Part shown: one piece after another, positions 7,610 to 16,733 of the stretch
How the letters are laid out: every line of letters starts with the position of its first letter
Numbering within the stretch: position 1 is the first letter of the stretch
Notes under the pieces: generated by a model
Seen by the model: the letters and a program-made list of their open reading frames with translations, nothing else
Told to the model about the DNA's origin: nothing
The model's database searches: none
Assembly: GCA_020721345.1 (NCBI GenBank)
Contig: DYMX01000002.1
Coordinates: 1-49,142 of the forward strand
Direction of reading: 5' to 3'
From: Sulfurovum sp.
GTDB taxonomy: Bacteria > Campylobacterota > Campylobacteria > Campylobacterales > Sulfurovaceae
DNA length: 49,142 nt
Program-made: the position numbers and the translations under genes

Positions 7610-8494
7610 ATGGAAAGTAAAAACAATACAATTTTAATAGGTTTTTTTGTACTCTCGCTTGTGACAGCTTTGGTGCTGTTTTTGATATGGATGGGGAGAA
7701 TAGGAACTGATAGAAATTTTACAGAATATAAAACTTATATGAGTGAATCCGTTGCGGGCATACAGGATGATTCAACCGTAAGATATATGGGCGTTGATGT
7801 AGGGCAGATCACCTCCATAGAGATAAATCCAAAAAATAGCGAAGAGGTGGAAGTGACCATGAATGTTAAAAACAGTACACCTATAAAAACCGACACAAAA
7901 GCTGAACTAAAAGTTTTTGGTCTCACAGGACTTACTTTTATTGAATTGTCCGGCGGGACAAATAAAGCCCCCGCCCTAAAGCCTGACAAACAAGGCAAAA
8001 GAATAATTCAATCAAAAAAATCACAAATTGCCCTGATTACAGACAGCATTGCCACTTTAAGTGAAAAATCAGCGCTTGCGCTGGATAGCTTAAATAGAAT
8101 ATTGAGCGAAAAAAATAGTAAAAATATAGACAAAACACTAGAAAATCTTGCCGTTACCACTGGCGAAATGAAAGAACTTAGGGTTGAGCTGAGCGCGCTT
8201 ATAGAAAAAACATCTAAAACAGAAGATAAAATATCGGCAAGTACAGTAGATACTATGCACAAAGTGGGCAATGCAAGCGTTGCACTAAAAGATAGCGCTA
8301 AAAAATTTGATGTGGTTATAAGAAAAACGGAAAAACTTATTGATTCAAGCAACAGCGCTATGAATACGGTGAACGGTGAAACTTTGAGCAAAACAAATGC
8401 GCTGTTAGATGAGATGAGAACAACTGTTGCTACTTATGACAAACTTGGCAAACAGCTAGAAGAAAAACCGAACAGTATTATTTGGGGCAAATGA
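7610..8494 (+). CDS. mlaD: MlaD-type MCE-domain lipid-binding protein
   Basis: A 294-residue inner-membrane-anchored periplasmic protein. One N-terminal helix (about residues 8-27) is followed by an MCE domain (about 37-115) with YMGVDVGQITSIEI and KVFGLTGLTFIELSGG, then a long Ser/Lys-rich helical region (about 140-290) that probably forms a coiled tube or bridge. That tail is longer than in E. coli MlaD (183 residues). SD AAAGGAG. It is the last gene of the mla operon and ends 2 bases from the convergent dedA gene. No mlaC or mlaA is in view. Confidence 0.88.
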   Translation: MESKNNTILIGFFVLSLVTALVLFLIWMGRIGTDRNFTEYKTYMSESVAGIQDDSTVRYMGVDVGQITSIEINPKNSEEVEVTMNVKNSTPIKTDTKAELKVFGLTGLTFIELSGGTNKAPALKPDKQGKRIIQSKKSQIALITDSIATLSEKSALALDSLNRILSEKNSKNIDKTLENLAVTTGEMKELRVELSALIEKTSKTEDKISASTVDTMHKVGNASVALKDSAKKFDVVIRKTEKLIDSSNSAMNTVNGETLSKTNALLDEMRTTVATYDKLGKQLEEKPNSIIWGK

Positions 8495-8496
8495 TA

Positions 8497-9159
8497 CTAA
8501 TAATGTTTTTTGATTTTTTTATAGATAACAAATAGAACCAAAAAGACAACAGGCAGTACATAATACCAATTTGATAATAGTTTATGAAACAGATCTGTTA
8601 TCTCTTTTCCAAAATACCATATAGGAACGATCGTAAGTGCTGCCCAGCACCAAGCGCTGATAAGATTTATAACGGCAAATTTTTTAGCGCTATATCTCGT
8701 TAGTCCTATAGCGATTGGCAAAATTGTACGCATTCCGTACATATACCTCTGAATAAATATTATCCCCATTCCATATTTTCTTAGCATTAGTGTTGCGAGA
8801 GCGAATTTACGGCTATGGTGCGTGAATTTTTTATGTATATATTCTTTGTTATATCTGCCGGTATAAAAATATATCTGATCTCCTACAAATCCGCCAAGTC
8901 CTGCAACAAATATGGCAAGAAACAGGTTCATTCCCCCCGAGTGACAAAGAAGCCCGCCCATAATAAGCCCCATTTCTCCCTCTAATATACTCCAGACAAA
9001 AAGTATAACATAGCCGTATTTCTTAAGCAGATAGAGGAGTTTATTTTCAAATCCGCTTACAGGGACATTGTTTAGTGTATATACCAAAAAGATTATAAAA
9101 ATAGATATTGCTACAAATAACAGTTTTCCCGAATTGGCTTGAAGCCATCTAAAAAACAT
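8497..9159 (-). CDS. DedA-family membrane protein
   Basis: A 220-residue polytopic protein of the DedA/VTT family (SNARE-associated PF09335), whose members act in undecaprenyl-phosphate or lipid flipping. Visible family marks are the E-x-x-x-P/G-like segment SILEGEMGLIMGGLL, the FVGDQIYFYTGRY block and FIQRYMYGMRTILPIAIG (the conserved R-F/Y-x-PxxR-type region). The ATG at 9159 is preferred to the in-frame TTG at 9165. It lies directly downstream of corA and is likely co-transcribed with it. Confidence 0.85.
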   Translation of the reverse strand: MFFRWLQANSGKLLFVAISIFIIFLVYTLNNVPVSGFENKLLYLLKKYGYVILFVWSILEGEMGLIMGGLLCHSGGMNLFLAIFVAGLGGFVGDQIYFYTGRYNKEYIHKKFTHHSRKFALATLMLRKYGMGIIFIQRYMYGMRTILPIAIGLTRYSAKKFAVINLISAWCWAALTIVPIWYFGKEITDLFHKLLSNWYYVLPVVFLVLFVIYKKIKKHY

Positions 9160-9167
9160 GCCCAAAA

Positions 9168-10121
9168 TTACATCCAGCCTTTTCTTTTAAAGATATAAAG
9201 TGGAGTAAACGCCGATATAAGCATCAAGGCTACCGCAAAAAGGTACCCATATCCCCAGCCAAGTTCAGGCATAACCTTGAAATTCATCCCATAAACACTT
9301 GCGATAAGCGTTGGCGGAAGAAACACAACATTTACTATGGTGAACAACTTAACGGTTTTATTTTGTTCGATAGAAAGCATACCCAAAAAAATGCTTTGAA
9401 GATAGTCAAGCCTTTCAAAGTTGAAATCCGTATGTTCTATAAGGGATTTTATATCTTTGAGCATGATAAGCACATCATCGCTTTGCTCCCTAAAAGCCAA
9501 TGATTTTAAAAGCGATGTAAGAATCCTCTGTTTATCTGTAAGATTCTCCCTGATCTTCATATTGAAATCTTCAAATAATGAGATTTTTTCAAGTATCTCT
9601 TCGTCATCATTGGTATAGTCTGTAAATACGTGGCGTCTTAGCTTGACAACTTCTTTTGATAGATTTTCAATAGCATCTGCATCTGCATCTATCCTGATAT
9701 CCAATATCTGAGAAAATATCTCAAAACCATCTTTAAACTCTTTTGGAGTCGATAAAAACCTTTTGCTGAATTTATCAAATGTATGGAGTTCTTTATATCT
9801 TATGGAAAAAAGGAGTTTATTTTGCAAAATAAAAGATACAGTTTCATTGTACGGGTTTGCTTCATTTGCTATCAAAAAGTAGCTGTTAATCTCTATTCTG
9901 TCATTCTCTTCCCAGTATCTGGAGCTTATTTCTATCTCTTCACTCTCTTGTTTAGTAGGGAATTTGATATCAAACATATCTTCAATTGCCAAAACCTCTT
10001 TTCTGGTAGGTCTGAGCATATCGATCCACATAACATTTTTTTGCTGTTTTGATTCCTGGAGTATTTCAAGGCTTTTTATGATTTCGAGTCTATGCCCTGT
10101 TTTAACATAACACTTTACCAT
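9168..10121 (-). CDS. corA: CorA-type magnesium/cobalt transporter
   Basis: A 317-residue CorA family channel. A large cytoplasmic N-terminal domain leads through a long helix into two C-terminal membrane helices; the first ends in the signature YGMNF (about residue 279), which is the Mg2+ selectivity filter. The charged C-terminus (FKRKGWM) is typical. SD AAGGAGG precedes the ATG. It sits between pcm and dedA in a minus-strand run with small gaps. Confidence 0.93.
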   Translation of the reverse strand: MVKCYVKTGHRLEIIKSLEILQESKQQKNVMWIDMLRPTRKEVLAIEDMFDIKFPTKQESEEIEISSRYWEENDRIEINSYFLIANEANPYNETVSFILQNKLLFSIRYKELHTFDKFSKRFLSTPKEFKDGFEIFSQILDIRIDADADAIENLSKEVVKLRRHVFTDYTNDDEEILEKISLFEDFNMKIRENLTDKQRILTSLLKSLAFREQSDDVLIMLKDIKSLIEHTDFNFERLDYLQSIFLGMLSIEQNKTVKLFTIVNVVFLPPTLIASVYGMNFKVMPELGWGYGYLFAVALMLISAFTPLYIFKRKGWM

Positions 10122-10177
10122 GAAATGCCTCCTTGATTGAATTCGTGTAATATAATAGCCAAAAAAGACCTAAAATA

Positions 10178-10819
10178 TCAATGATATTGCCTCTGTCTGC
10201 CGTCCAAGATCGAAACAAACAAGCACTGTTCTATTGCCTCGCTTGTTATCTTGCCACCTATTTTGTAAAATCGTGTTAGTATTTGCAAAGAGCCTTGCTG
10301 CAACGGCGCAACCAATATACCGCCTTCATTTAATTGATCAAATATGACATCAGGTATTTTTTGGGCTGTTGCGGAAAAAAGTATGCGATCGTATGGCGCA
10401 TAATCTTTCCAGCCCAACTGCCCATCTTCAAATCTGGTAAATATGTTATGGATTTCAAGCTCGCTAAATCTATTTTTTGCTTCTCTAAGAAGATCATTGA
10501 TCCTCTCTATCGTAAATACCCGTCTACACATCTTGCTCAAGATCGCCGCTTGATAACCGCTTCCGCAGCCTATCTCCAAAACACTATCGACACCGTCCAT
10601 TTCTAAATACTGTGTCATTTTAGCAACCGTCAATGGCGAACTTATCCATTGGTTATCACTAAGAGGGAGCGCATCGAGTTGATATGCCAGATGCGCGAAT
10701 ACAGAAGGAACAAACAACTCTCTATCGACCGACATGATCGCATGCTTTACATTGTCGTCTAATTGGAAACTTTTTTCTATTTCGTCTATCATTTTTTGTA
10801 AAAGTCTTTTTTTTAGCAC
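10178..10819 (-). CDS. pcm: Protein-L-isoaspartate O-methyltransferase
   Basis: A 213-residue SAM-dependent enzyme that repairs isoaspartyl residues in aged proteins. The SAM-binding loop VLEIGCGSGYQAAIL (about residues 80-94) and the upstream SSPLTVAKMTQYLE block are diagnostic. The start is GTG, with GGAG 7 bases ahead, inside the end of the nitrilase-family gene (7-base overlap), which indicates translational coupling. A repair enzyme coupled to a hydrolase and to nrdB is an operon arrangement rather than a known pathway. Confidence 0.93.
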   Translation of the reverse strand: MLKKRLLQKMIDEIEKSFQLDDNVKHAIMSVDRELFVPSVFAHLAYQLDALPLSDNQWISSPLTVAKMTQYLEMDGVDSVLEIGCGSGYQAAILSKMCRRVFTIERINDLLREAKNRFSELEIHNIFTRFEDGQLGWKDYAPYDRILFSATAQKIPDVIFDQLNEGGILVAPLQQGSLQILTRFYKIGGKITSEAIEQCLFVSILDGRQRQYH

Positions 10820-11526
10820 AGCTGCTCCATCACTATATATCTTCTCATCTTTATTATCTCTTTTAGATCAATATCGGGCGCAAGGAGACCGTCAGGAGAA
10901 TATATCATAGAGTTATTGACGATATCTTTGTCTCCGCTGCTGTGCGCAACCACAAAGCATTGATTCATGATAGCCAAAGCGTTTGATAGAACTTTAAAAT
11001 GCAGCTCTCTTATGATTCCCCATTTTGCCGGAACGATGACTACATCACACCCTTCGAGCGATTTCCAAAACTCTTTAAACCTTAGCTCAAAACAGACAAG
11101 CATCCCTATTTTTAACCCGTTTATCTCAAATGGTTTTATCTTGTCCGTTTCGCCTGCTCTAAAATATTTATCTTCGCCTCCGAGCTTAAAAAGTTTAGCT
11201 TTTTCTTGAACATGAACAATCTTATGGCAATTTATCACTATAGCTTGATTGACAAAAGCATTGTCAATTTTTCTAATGGTTGTAAAGATAACTATTTGAT
11301 TTTCTACTGCCGCTTTTAGTTTATCTATGGCAAACTCACTAAAGCTGGAGGCTTGTTCTATGTTGTCATAATCAAAATCGCTTAAATATACTTCAGAAGC
11401 AACGATAATAGAGTTTTGACTGTTTTTTACTGCTTGAAGAAGATAATCCAAACGGTCATCATGCCTTTGAATATTAGAATTTAACTCTACAAACTTGACA
11501 TCGATATTTCCTCTTTTAGAAATCAT
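10813..11526 (-). CDS. Carbon-nitrogen hydrolase (nitrilase superfamily)
   Basis: A 237-residue CN hydrolase. The Glu-Lys-Cys triad is visible: E in [12 protein letters not shown] (about residue 44), K in [14 protein letters not shown] (about 110) and C in [14 protein letters not shown] (about 145). The [11 protein letters not shown] block is a common family element. The substrate cannot be told from sequence; it may be an amide such as a damaged metabolite. It overlaps nrdB at its start (11 bases) and pcm at its end, so it is expressed with them. Confidence 0.85.
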   Translation of the reverse strand: MISKRGNIDVKFVELNSNIQRHDDRLDYLLQAVKNSQNSIIVASEVYLSDFDYDNIEQASSFSEFAIDKLKAAVENQIVIFTTIRKIDNAFVNQAIVINCHKIVHVQEKAKLFKLGGEDKYFRAGETDKIKPFEINGLKIGMLVCFELRFKEFWKSLEGCDVVIVPAKWGIIRELHFKVLSNALAIMNQCFVVAHSSGDKDIVNNSMIYSPDGLLAPDIDLKEIIKMRRYIVMEQLC

Positions 11527-12541
11527 CTAAATCAAGGCTGCCTATAGAATAGTTTGTATTTTTTGATTCAAAAAAGTTAGCCTTTTGATCGTTGAATTTT
11601 GAGAATTGATCAACCCATTTTATAGGATGTTCCACATTATAAAGCTTCTCAAGCCCTACTGCTTTTAATCTTTCGTCTGCTAGATACTGTATATATTGCT
11701 CTATGATATCATTAGTAAGCCCCAATATCTGACCTTGGGTAATGTATTTACCCCAATCACTCTCAAGCTTGACTGCTTGACGGAACATCTCATAAACCTC
11801 GTCAAGAAGCTCTTTTGTAAACAGTTCGGGTCTTTCTTTTTTGGTTGAATTTATCATATTTTGAAACAACACTAGGTGTGTTACTTCATCTCTTTGAATA
11901 AATCGTATCATATCGGCAGATCCAAGCATTTTACCGCTTCTTGCAAGCGTGTAAATATATGTAAAACCGCTATAAAAGTAAATTCCTTCCAAGATTTGAT
12001 TTGCAAACATAGCTTTTACTATATTTTCATCTGTTGGATTAACTCCAAGCTCTTCGTAAACTGCGGCAATGGCATCATTTTTGTGCTTCAGCATCATATC
12101 TCTTCGCCAAAGTTCATAGATCTCGGTTGAGTTTGTTGAAATACTGTCGACCATAACAGCATAGCTTTGAGAGTGCAAAGCTTCTTCAAATGCCTGTCTA
12201 ACCAAGATAAGGTTGATCTCGGGAGCCGTAATAAAAGGATTGACATTGTCAATAAGATTGTTTGTTTGTAAACTATCCATGAATATAAGCTGGGCCAAAA
12301 CTTTATCATATGCCGTCTTTTCGGCATCTGTAAGCTGTTTATAGTCACTCACATCTCTAGTCATATCAACTTCTTTCGGAAACCATGTATTGTTTAGCAT
12401 AACTTCCCAAAGATTGTATGCCCATTGATATTTTATGTCATTAAGCTCAAATATTCCTGTTGGATTTCCACCAAAGATCTTACGATCCAGTGTATGTTCG
12501 TCTGAATTTGGATTGTATATTTTTTTGCGGTCCATAAGCAT
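11516..12541 (-). CDS. nrdB: Ribonucleotide reductase class Ia small subunit
   Basis: A 341-residue diiron protein that supplies the radical for NrdA. Iron ligands are seen in FMDSLQTNN (Asp), [13 protein letters not shown] (Glu, His), [12 protein letters not shown] (Glu) and [13 protein letters not shown] (Glu, His). The Tyr in HSQSY is at the position of the E. coli Y122 radical, so this is a tyrosyl-radical type. The ATG at 12541 has TGGAGAA upstream; a second in-frame ATG lies two codons later. A -10 at 12571-12576 suggests its own promoter, separate from nrdA upstream. Confidence 0.95.
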   Translation of the reverse strand: MLMDRKKIYNPNSDEHTLDRKIFGGNPTGIFELNDIKYQWAYNLWEVMLNNTWFPKEVDMTRDVSDYKQLTDAEKTAYDKVLAQLIFMDSLQTNNLIDNVNPFITAPEINLILVRQAFEEALHSQSYAVMVDSISTNSTEIYELWRRDMMLKHKNDAIAAVYEELGVNPTDENIVKAMFANQILEGIYFYSGFTYIYTLARSGKMLGSADMIRFIQRDEVTHLVLFQNMINSTKKERPELFTKELLDEVYEMFRQAVKLESDWGKYITQGQILGLTNDIIEQYIQYLADERLKAVGLEKLYNVEHPIKWVDQFSKFNDQKANFFESKNTNYSIGSLDLDDF

Positions 12542-12570
12542 TTCTCCAAAATTTTATATAAATTAGTAAG

Positions 12571-12576
12571 ATTATA
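12571..12576 (-). promoter_or_regulatory. -10 element for nrdB
   Basis: Read on the minus strand, TATAAT lies 29 bases before the nrdB ATG, with TGGAGAA between them as SD. No clear -35 is seen, as is common in Campylobacterota, where a periodic AT-rich signal replaces it. Confidence 0.5.
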
Positions 12577-12609
12577 CTACTTATGAGCTTATAGAGTGTT
12601 CAAAGGAGC

Positions 12610-12671
12610 GATACTTTTCCTTGACTTTTTTTAAAAAGGACATTAGGGGATGTATAAAAAAGAAAAGTATC
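12610..12671. repeat. 62-bp unit bounded by 10-bp inverted repeats in the nrdA-nrdB gap
   Basis: GATACTTTTC (12610-12619) and GAAAAGTATC (12662-12671) are perfect inverted repeats separated by 42 bases that include CTTTTTTTAAAAAGG. The unit lies in the 247-base gap between nrdA and nrdB, which also holds CACAATTGTG (12748-12757) and AGGGACACTGTC near 12703. No coding capacity is evident. It could be a small MITE-like relic, an RNA hairpin or a regulatory element. Confidence 0.4.
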
Positions 12672-12788
12672 TAGAAAGCTAAAGAATGGATTAAAAACTT
12701 TAGGGACACTGTCTTTGATTTTTTGCTTTCATAAGTATATTTTAAATCACAATTGTGTAATAATCGTGATAAACTACGACTTCTTTAT

Positions 12789-15164
12789 TTACTGGCAACC
12801 TTGACACTCTATACTTCTATCCGCCACACCTTCTGTTTGCTTGGCAGTATCTGGTGATTCGCTTCTTAGATAATATGTGGACTTAAGCCCGAATTTCCAT
12901 GCTTCCATATAAATATCATTAAGATATTTGCCGCTTGCTTTATCTAATGTAATAAATATATTTAAGCTCTGCCCTTGGTCGATCCACTTTTGTCTAACCG
13001 CTGCTGCTCGTATAAGAACTCTCTGGTCAAGCTCGAAGCTAGGAGTATAATAGACCCATGTGTCTGGATTTAGATTTGGGGCAACAACCGGGATCATTCC
13101 GGAAAGATTTTTTTCAAACCACTTTCTTTTATATATAGGCTCTATCGCCTGTGTTGTTCCTGTTAGGATAGAAATAGAGCTAGTAGGCGCTATAGCCATA
13201 AGATAGCCGTTTCTCATGCCATCTTTTTTGACTTTTTCTTTAAGAGAGTTCCAGTCATGCGCATAACCAAAGAGGCCTCCTCGGTCTACAAGTTTACAAG
13301 CATTTTCGTTTGCTTTATCTATCGGAAATATTCCCTTACTCCAGTCAGATCCTTCAAAATAAGGATATTTGCCTTTTTCAAGAGCCAAATCACTTGATGA
13401 TCTTATGGCAAAGTATGAGATAGATTCCATGATCTCATCTACTTTGTAAAAGTGGTCATTGCTTCCCCACTCTATCTTTTGCTCAGCAAGCATTTGCGCC
13501 TCACCCATCACGCCAAGACCTATAGCTCTTGTTTTTTCATTTGTTTTTTTAACTTTTGCAAGTGGATAGAAGTTGAGATCAATTACATTGTCAAGCATTC
13601 TAATCGCCGTAGGAACAACTCTCTGTATATCCTCAGGGGTGCAAACTTTTGCCAAGTTGATTGAAGCTAGATTACAAACTGCCGTATCGCCGTCGCACAT
13701 CTCTTTGTCAACCATCCAGATCTGTTTGCCGTCTATGCTATCAAGCGCGGTTACTTTTTTAGCCGGTTTTTCCATGCCCTTGTCAACTTTTATGATAGTA
13801 TTTTCTTCAAAAGATTCAACAGTCCCATCGCTATACGTAAGTCTGGTTTTATAGTGATTTGGTGATGTATTTTGGAATATCTCCGTACAAAGGTTCGAAC
13901 TTCTAATAACGCCGAAATGTTTATTTGGATTTGCTACATTAGCCGTATCCTTAAATGTCAAAAATGGACTTCCGGTTTCAAAATAGCTTCTTAATATGTC
14001 TTTCCATAATGCTTTAGCAGACACTACCTCTTTTGATACAGTATCATCATTTTCAAATTCAATATATCTCTTTTCAAAATCCTCTTTGTAAAGTGTTGTA
14101 AGTTCATTTACTTCAAATGGATCAAAAAGCGTCCATGTTCCGTCTTCCTCTACTCTTTTCATAAATATATCATTTAGCCAAAGGGCAGGGAAAAGCTCAT
14201 GCGCCCTTCTTCTCTCTTCTCCCGAATTTTTCTTTAAATCCAAGAAATTTTTTATATCTATGTGCCACGGCTCTATGTAGACGGCTATCGCGCCTTTTCT
14301 AGTTCCCAGCTGATCAACCGCTACTGCTATATCATTTGTAATTTTTAAAAACGGTATGATGCCGCCGGCAGCCAATTTATGTCCGTCTATAGAAGATCCC
14401 ATACCTCTAACCAAAGACCAATCCCAGCCTATGCCGCCACCGAATTTTGATAAAAGCGCCATCTCTTTATAGCTGTCAAAAATACCCTCAATATTATCAG
14501 GAGTTGAGCCTATATAACATGAGCTTAGCTGATGTCTAGGCGTTCTTGCATTTGACAATGTCGGAGTGGCTACCATAACTTCAAAACTACTGATCGCATC
14601 ATAAAACTTTTTAGCCCACGTTTGACAATCAAACTCATTTTGAGCCAAGAACATAGCAACACCCATAAAAAGCTGCTGAGGCAGCTCTATAGGGTTGCTG
14701 TTTCTATCTTTTATTAGGTATCTGTCGTACAGTGTTCGAATCCCAAGATATGTAAACTGTAGATCACATTCAGGCTTTATGTAGCTATTGAGATCATCAA
14801 GATCGTATTTGTCCTTGAGTCCCAATACTATTCTGCCCTCTTCTTCTCCCCTTGTCATATAATCTCTTAGGTGGTTGTACCCCGTAAACCCGGTTACCTT
14901 ATGATAAAGATCATACAAAAAAAGTCTTGAAGCCACATATGTCCAATTTGGTCTATCAATGTCAATCTTGTCAACTGCGGTCTTTATAAGTGTTTGCTGT
15001 ATCTCTTCACTGGTTATCATATCTCTAAATTGAAGTTTTGCATCAACTTCCAATTCGCTTTGGCTTACATTGTCTAAATCTCTTACTGATTCTTGGGTAT
15101 ATTTTTGAATTTTTGTGATATCAAGCGGCTCTACTCTGCCGTTTCTTTTAACTACTTTTATCAT
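12789..15164 (-). CDS. nrdA: Ribonucleotide reductase class Ia large subunit
   Basis: A 791-residue catalytic subunit that reduces ribonucleoside diphosphates. An N-terminal ATP-cone (about residues 1-90, starting VVKRNGRVEPLD) gives allosteric control. Active-site cysteines appear in HQLSSCYIGSTPDN and SSNLCTEIFQNT, the radical-relay tyrosines are near the end, and the C-terminal shuttle pair is CQGC. No intein is present. AAGG lies 9 bases before the ATG. A TATAAT at 15193-15198 (minus strand) is a candidate -10. It is separated from nrdB by a 247-base gap. Confidence 0.96.
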   Translation of the reverse strand: MIKVVKRNGRVEPLDITKIQKYTQESVRDLDNVSQSELEVDAKLQFRDMITSEEIQQTLIKTAVDKIDIDRPNWTYVASRLFLYDLYHKVTGFTGYNHLRDYMTRGEEEGRIVLGLKDKYDLDDLNSYIKPECDLQFTYLGIRTLYDRYLIKDRNSNPIELPQQLFMGVAMFLAQNEFDCQTWAKKFYDAISSFEVMVATPTLSNARTPRHQLSSCYIGSTPDNIEGIFDSYKEMALLSKFGGGIGWDWSLVRGMGSSIDGHKLAAGGIIPFLKITNDIAVAVDQLGTRKGAIAVYIEPWHIDIKNFLDLKKNSGEERRRAHELFPALWLNDIFMKRVEEDGTWTLFDPFEVNELTTLYKEDFEKRYIEFENDDTVSKEVVSAKALWKDILRSYFETGSPFLTFKDTANVANPNKHFGVIRSSNLCTEIFQNTSPNHYKTRLTYSDGTVESFEENTIIKVDKGMEKPAKKVTALDSIDGKQIWMVDKEMCDGDTAVCNLASINLAKVCTPEDIQRVVPTAIRMLDNVIDLNFYPLAKVKKTNEKTRAIGLGVMGEAQMLAEQKIEWGSNDHFYKVDEIMESISYFAIRSSSDLALEKGKYPYFEGSDWSKGIFPIDKANENACKLVDRGGLFGYAHDWNSLKEKVKKDGMRNGYLMAIAPTSSISILTGTTQAIEPIYKRKWFEKNLSGMIPVVAPNLNPDTWVYYTPSFELDQRVLIRAAAVRQKWIDQGQSLNIFITLDKASGKYLNDIYMEAWKFGLKSTYYLRSESPDTAKQTEGVADRSIECQGCQ

Positions 15165-15192
15165 TATTGTAAACCTTATTTTTTTATGCCTA

Positions 15193-15198
15193 ATTATA
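15193..15198 (-). promoter_or_regulatory. candidate -10 for nrdA
   Basis: On the minus strand the sequence TTTATAATTAGG contains TATAAT 28 bases before the nrdA ATG. A second TATAAT-like hexamer lies further upstream near 15260, so which one is used is uncertain. Confidence 0.35.
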
Positions 15199-15288
15199 AA
15201 GATTTTACTAAAAAAATGCTTTATGAAATTTGAAATTGTAGATATTTTTTATTAGATATATTATAATTTTTTCTTATATTTACCCGTG

Positions 15289-15320
15289 CTTAAAACAAAG
15301 GGTTGCCTTATTGTTTTAAG
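15289..15320 (-). terminator. hairpin downstream of purB
   Basis: CTTAAAACAA (15289-15298) and TTGTTTTAAG (15311-15320) are perfect 10-base arms. The stem can be extended by AGG/CCT around a GTTG loop. It lies between the purB stop and nrdA, both on the minus strand. There is no U-run immediately after it, so it may be a weak or processing hairpin rather than a classical terminator. Confidence 0.45.
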
Positions 15321-15330
15321 TCGTAGTTTG

Positions 15331-16662
15331 TCAATTTTTAAAAACTCTTTTAAATATAGCGTCTATATTTTTAGTATAGTAGTCGTAATTAAAACATTCC
15401 CTTATCTGTTCTTCGCTGAGCTTTGCTCTTAACTCTTCATCTGCCAGCAAGTATTGGAGATACAAACTCTCGCCTTTTTCATTGGTTGTAGGCTTGCCTT
15501 GCTGTATCTCTTCCCAGACTTTCATAGCATTTCTTTGGATTATACGGTATGCATCTTCACGGCTCACTCCAGCAAGCGGCAACTCTAAAAGAACTCGTTG
15601 AGAAAATACGAGTCCTCCTGTAAGATTTAGATTTTTCATCATATTTTTAGGCATTACGGTAAGTTTTGAAATAACAGAGTTAAACCTATGAAGCATAAAA
15701 TCACTCGTAATAAAGCTATCTGGAAGCCAGAATCTCTCAGTTGAAGAGTGGCTAATATCTCTTTCATGCCAAAGTGCAACATTTTCCATGGCAGGTATTG
15801 CATAGGCTCTTATAATCCTTGCAAGTCCTGTGATATTTTCTGTCAAAATAGGATTTCTTTTGTGCGGCATAGCAGAACTTCCTTTTTGACCTGCTGCAAA
15901 AAACTCTTCACATTCATAAACTTCTGTTCTTTGCCAGTGTCTTACTTGAACCGCAAATTTTTCTATTGTACTAGCCAAAAGCGCTAATGCAGTTGCAAGC
16001 CTAGCGTATCTATCTCTTTGGATTACTTGATTTGATGCAGGAGCTGGAGTAAGACCCAGCTCTTTGCACGCTATCTCTTCAAGCTCTAAAGGAGCATGAG
16101 CAAAGTTGCCCATTGCCCCGCTTATTTGACCGACAGAGATAACTTTCATGGTCTGCTCAAGATTTTCCAAGTGTCTTGCCATTTCGTCATACCAAACAGC
16201 CAACACTAGCCCAAAGGTGATAGGTTCTCCATGAATACCGTGGCTTCTGCCTACCATAAGCGTCATTTTATGCTCGAATGCTCGTGTCTTGATCGATTCC
16301 ATAACCATCAAAACATCTTCAATAATAAGCTCCAATGAACTTTTCATTTGAAGTGCAACAGCAGTGTCAACCGTATCAGAACTTGTCATGCCATAGTGAA
16401 ACCATCTGCTCTCTTCACCCAAACTTTCACTTACACTTGTTGTAAATGCGATCAGATCGTGTTTTGTAATTGCTTCAATTTCATCAATTCTCTCTATGCT
16501 AAACTTTGCATTTTCAATAATTTTTTTGGCATCCTCATCTGGGATAAGGCCCAATCTATTCCATGCTTTTACAGCTGCATTTTCAACTTCTAACCATGCT
16601 TGATATTTTGCTTGCATGGTCCATTTGTCACTCATCTCTTTGCGAGCATATCTCTCAACCAT
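15331..16662 (-). CDS. purB: Adenylosuccinate lyase
   Basis: A 443-residue lyase of the fumarase/aspartase superfamily that acts twice in purine synthesis (SAICAR to AICAR, and adenylosuccinate to AMP). The superfamily signature GSSAMPHKRNP (about residues 262-272) contains the mobile loop with the catalytic Ser. The TSSDTVDTA and VGRSHGIHGEPI blocks supply the catalytic and binding histidines. Full length. It is divergent from the RluA-type gene across 71 bases. Confidence 0.96.
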   Translation of the reverse strand: MVERYARKEMSDKWTMQAKYQAWLEVENAAVKAWNRLGLIPDEDAKKIIENAKFSIERIDEIEAITKHDLIAFTTSVSESLGEESRWFHYGMTSSDTVDTAVALQMKSSLELIIEDVLMVMESIKTRAFEHKMTLMVGRSHGIHGEPITFGLVLAVWYDEMARHLENLEQTMKVISVGQISGAMGNFAHAPLELEEIACKELGLTPAPASNQVIQRDRYARLATALALLASTIEKFAVQVRHWQRTEVYECEEFFAAGQKGSSAMPHKRNPILTENITGLARIIRAYAIPAMENVALWHERDISHSSTERFWLPDSFITSDFMLHRFNSVISKLTVMPKNMMKNLNLTGGLVFSQRVLLELPLAGVSREDAYRIIQRNAMKVWEEIQQGKPTTNEKGESLYLQYLLADEELRAKLSEEQIRECFNYDYYTKNIDAIFKRVFKN

Positions 16663-16733
16663 AAATAATCCCTTTTGTTTTTACGATAATTAGTGTATTA
16701 TTTTAGCCAAATAGTGTTTAAAGGTTTACGGCT

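Noticed and set aside
12789-15164. Possible intein in nrdA
   Set aside because: The 791-residue length and uninterrupted active-site blocks match an ordinary class Ia large subunit.
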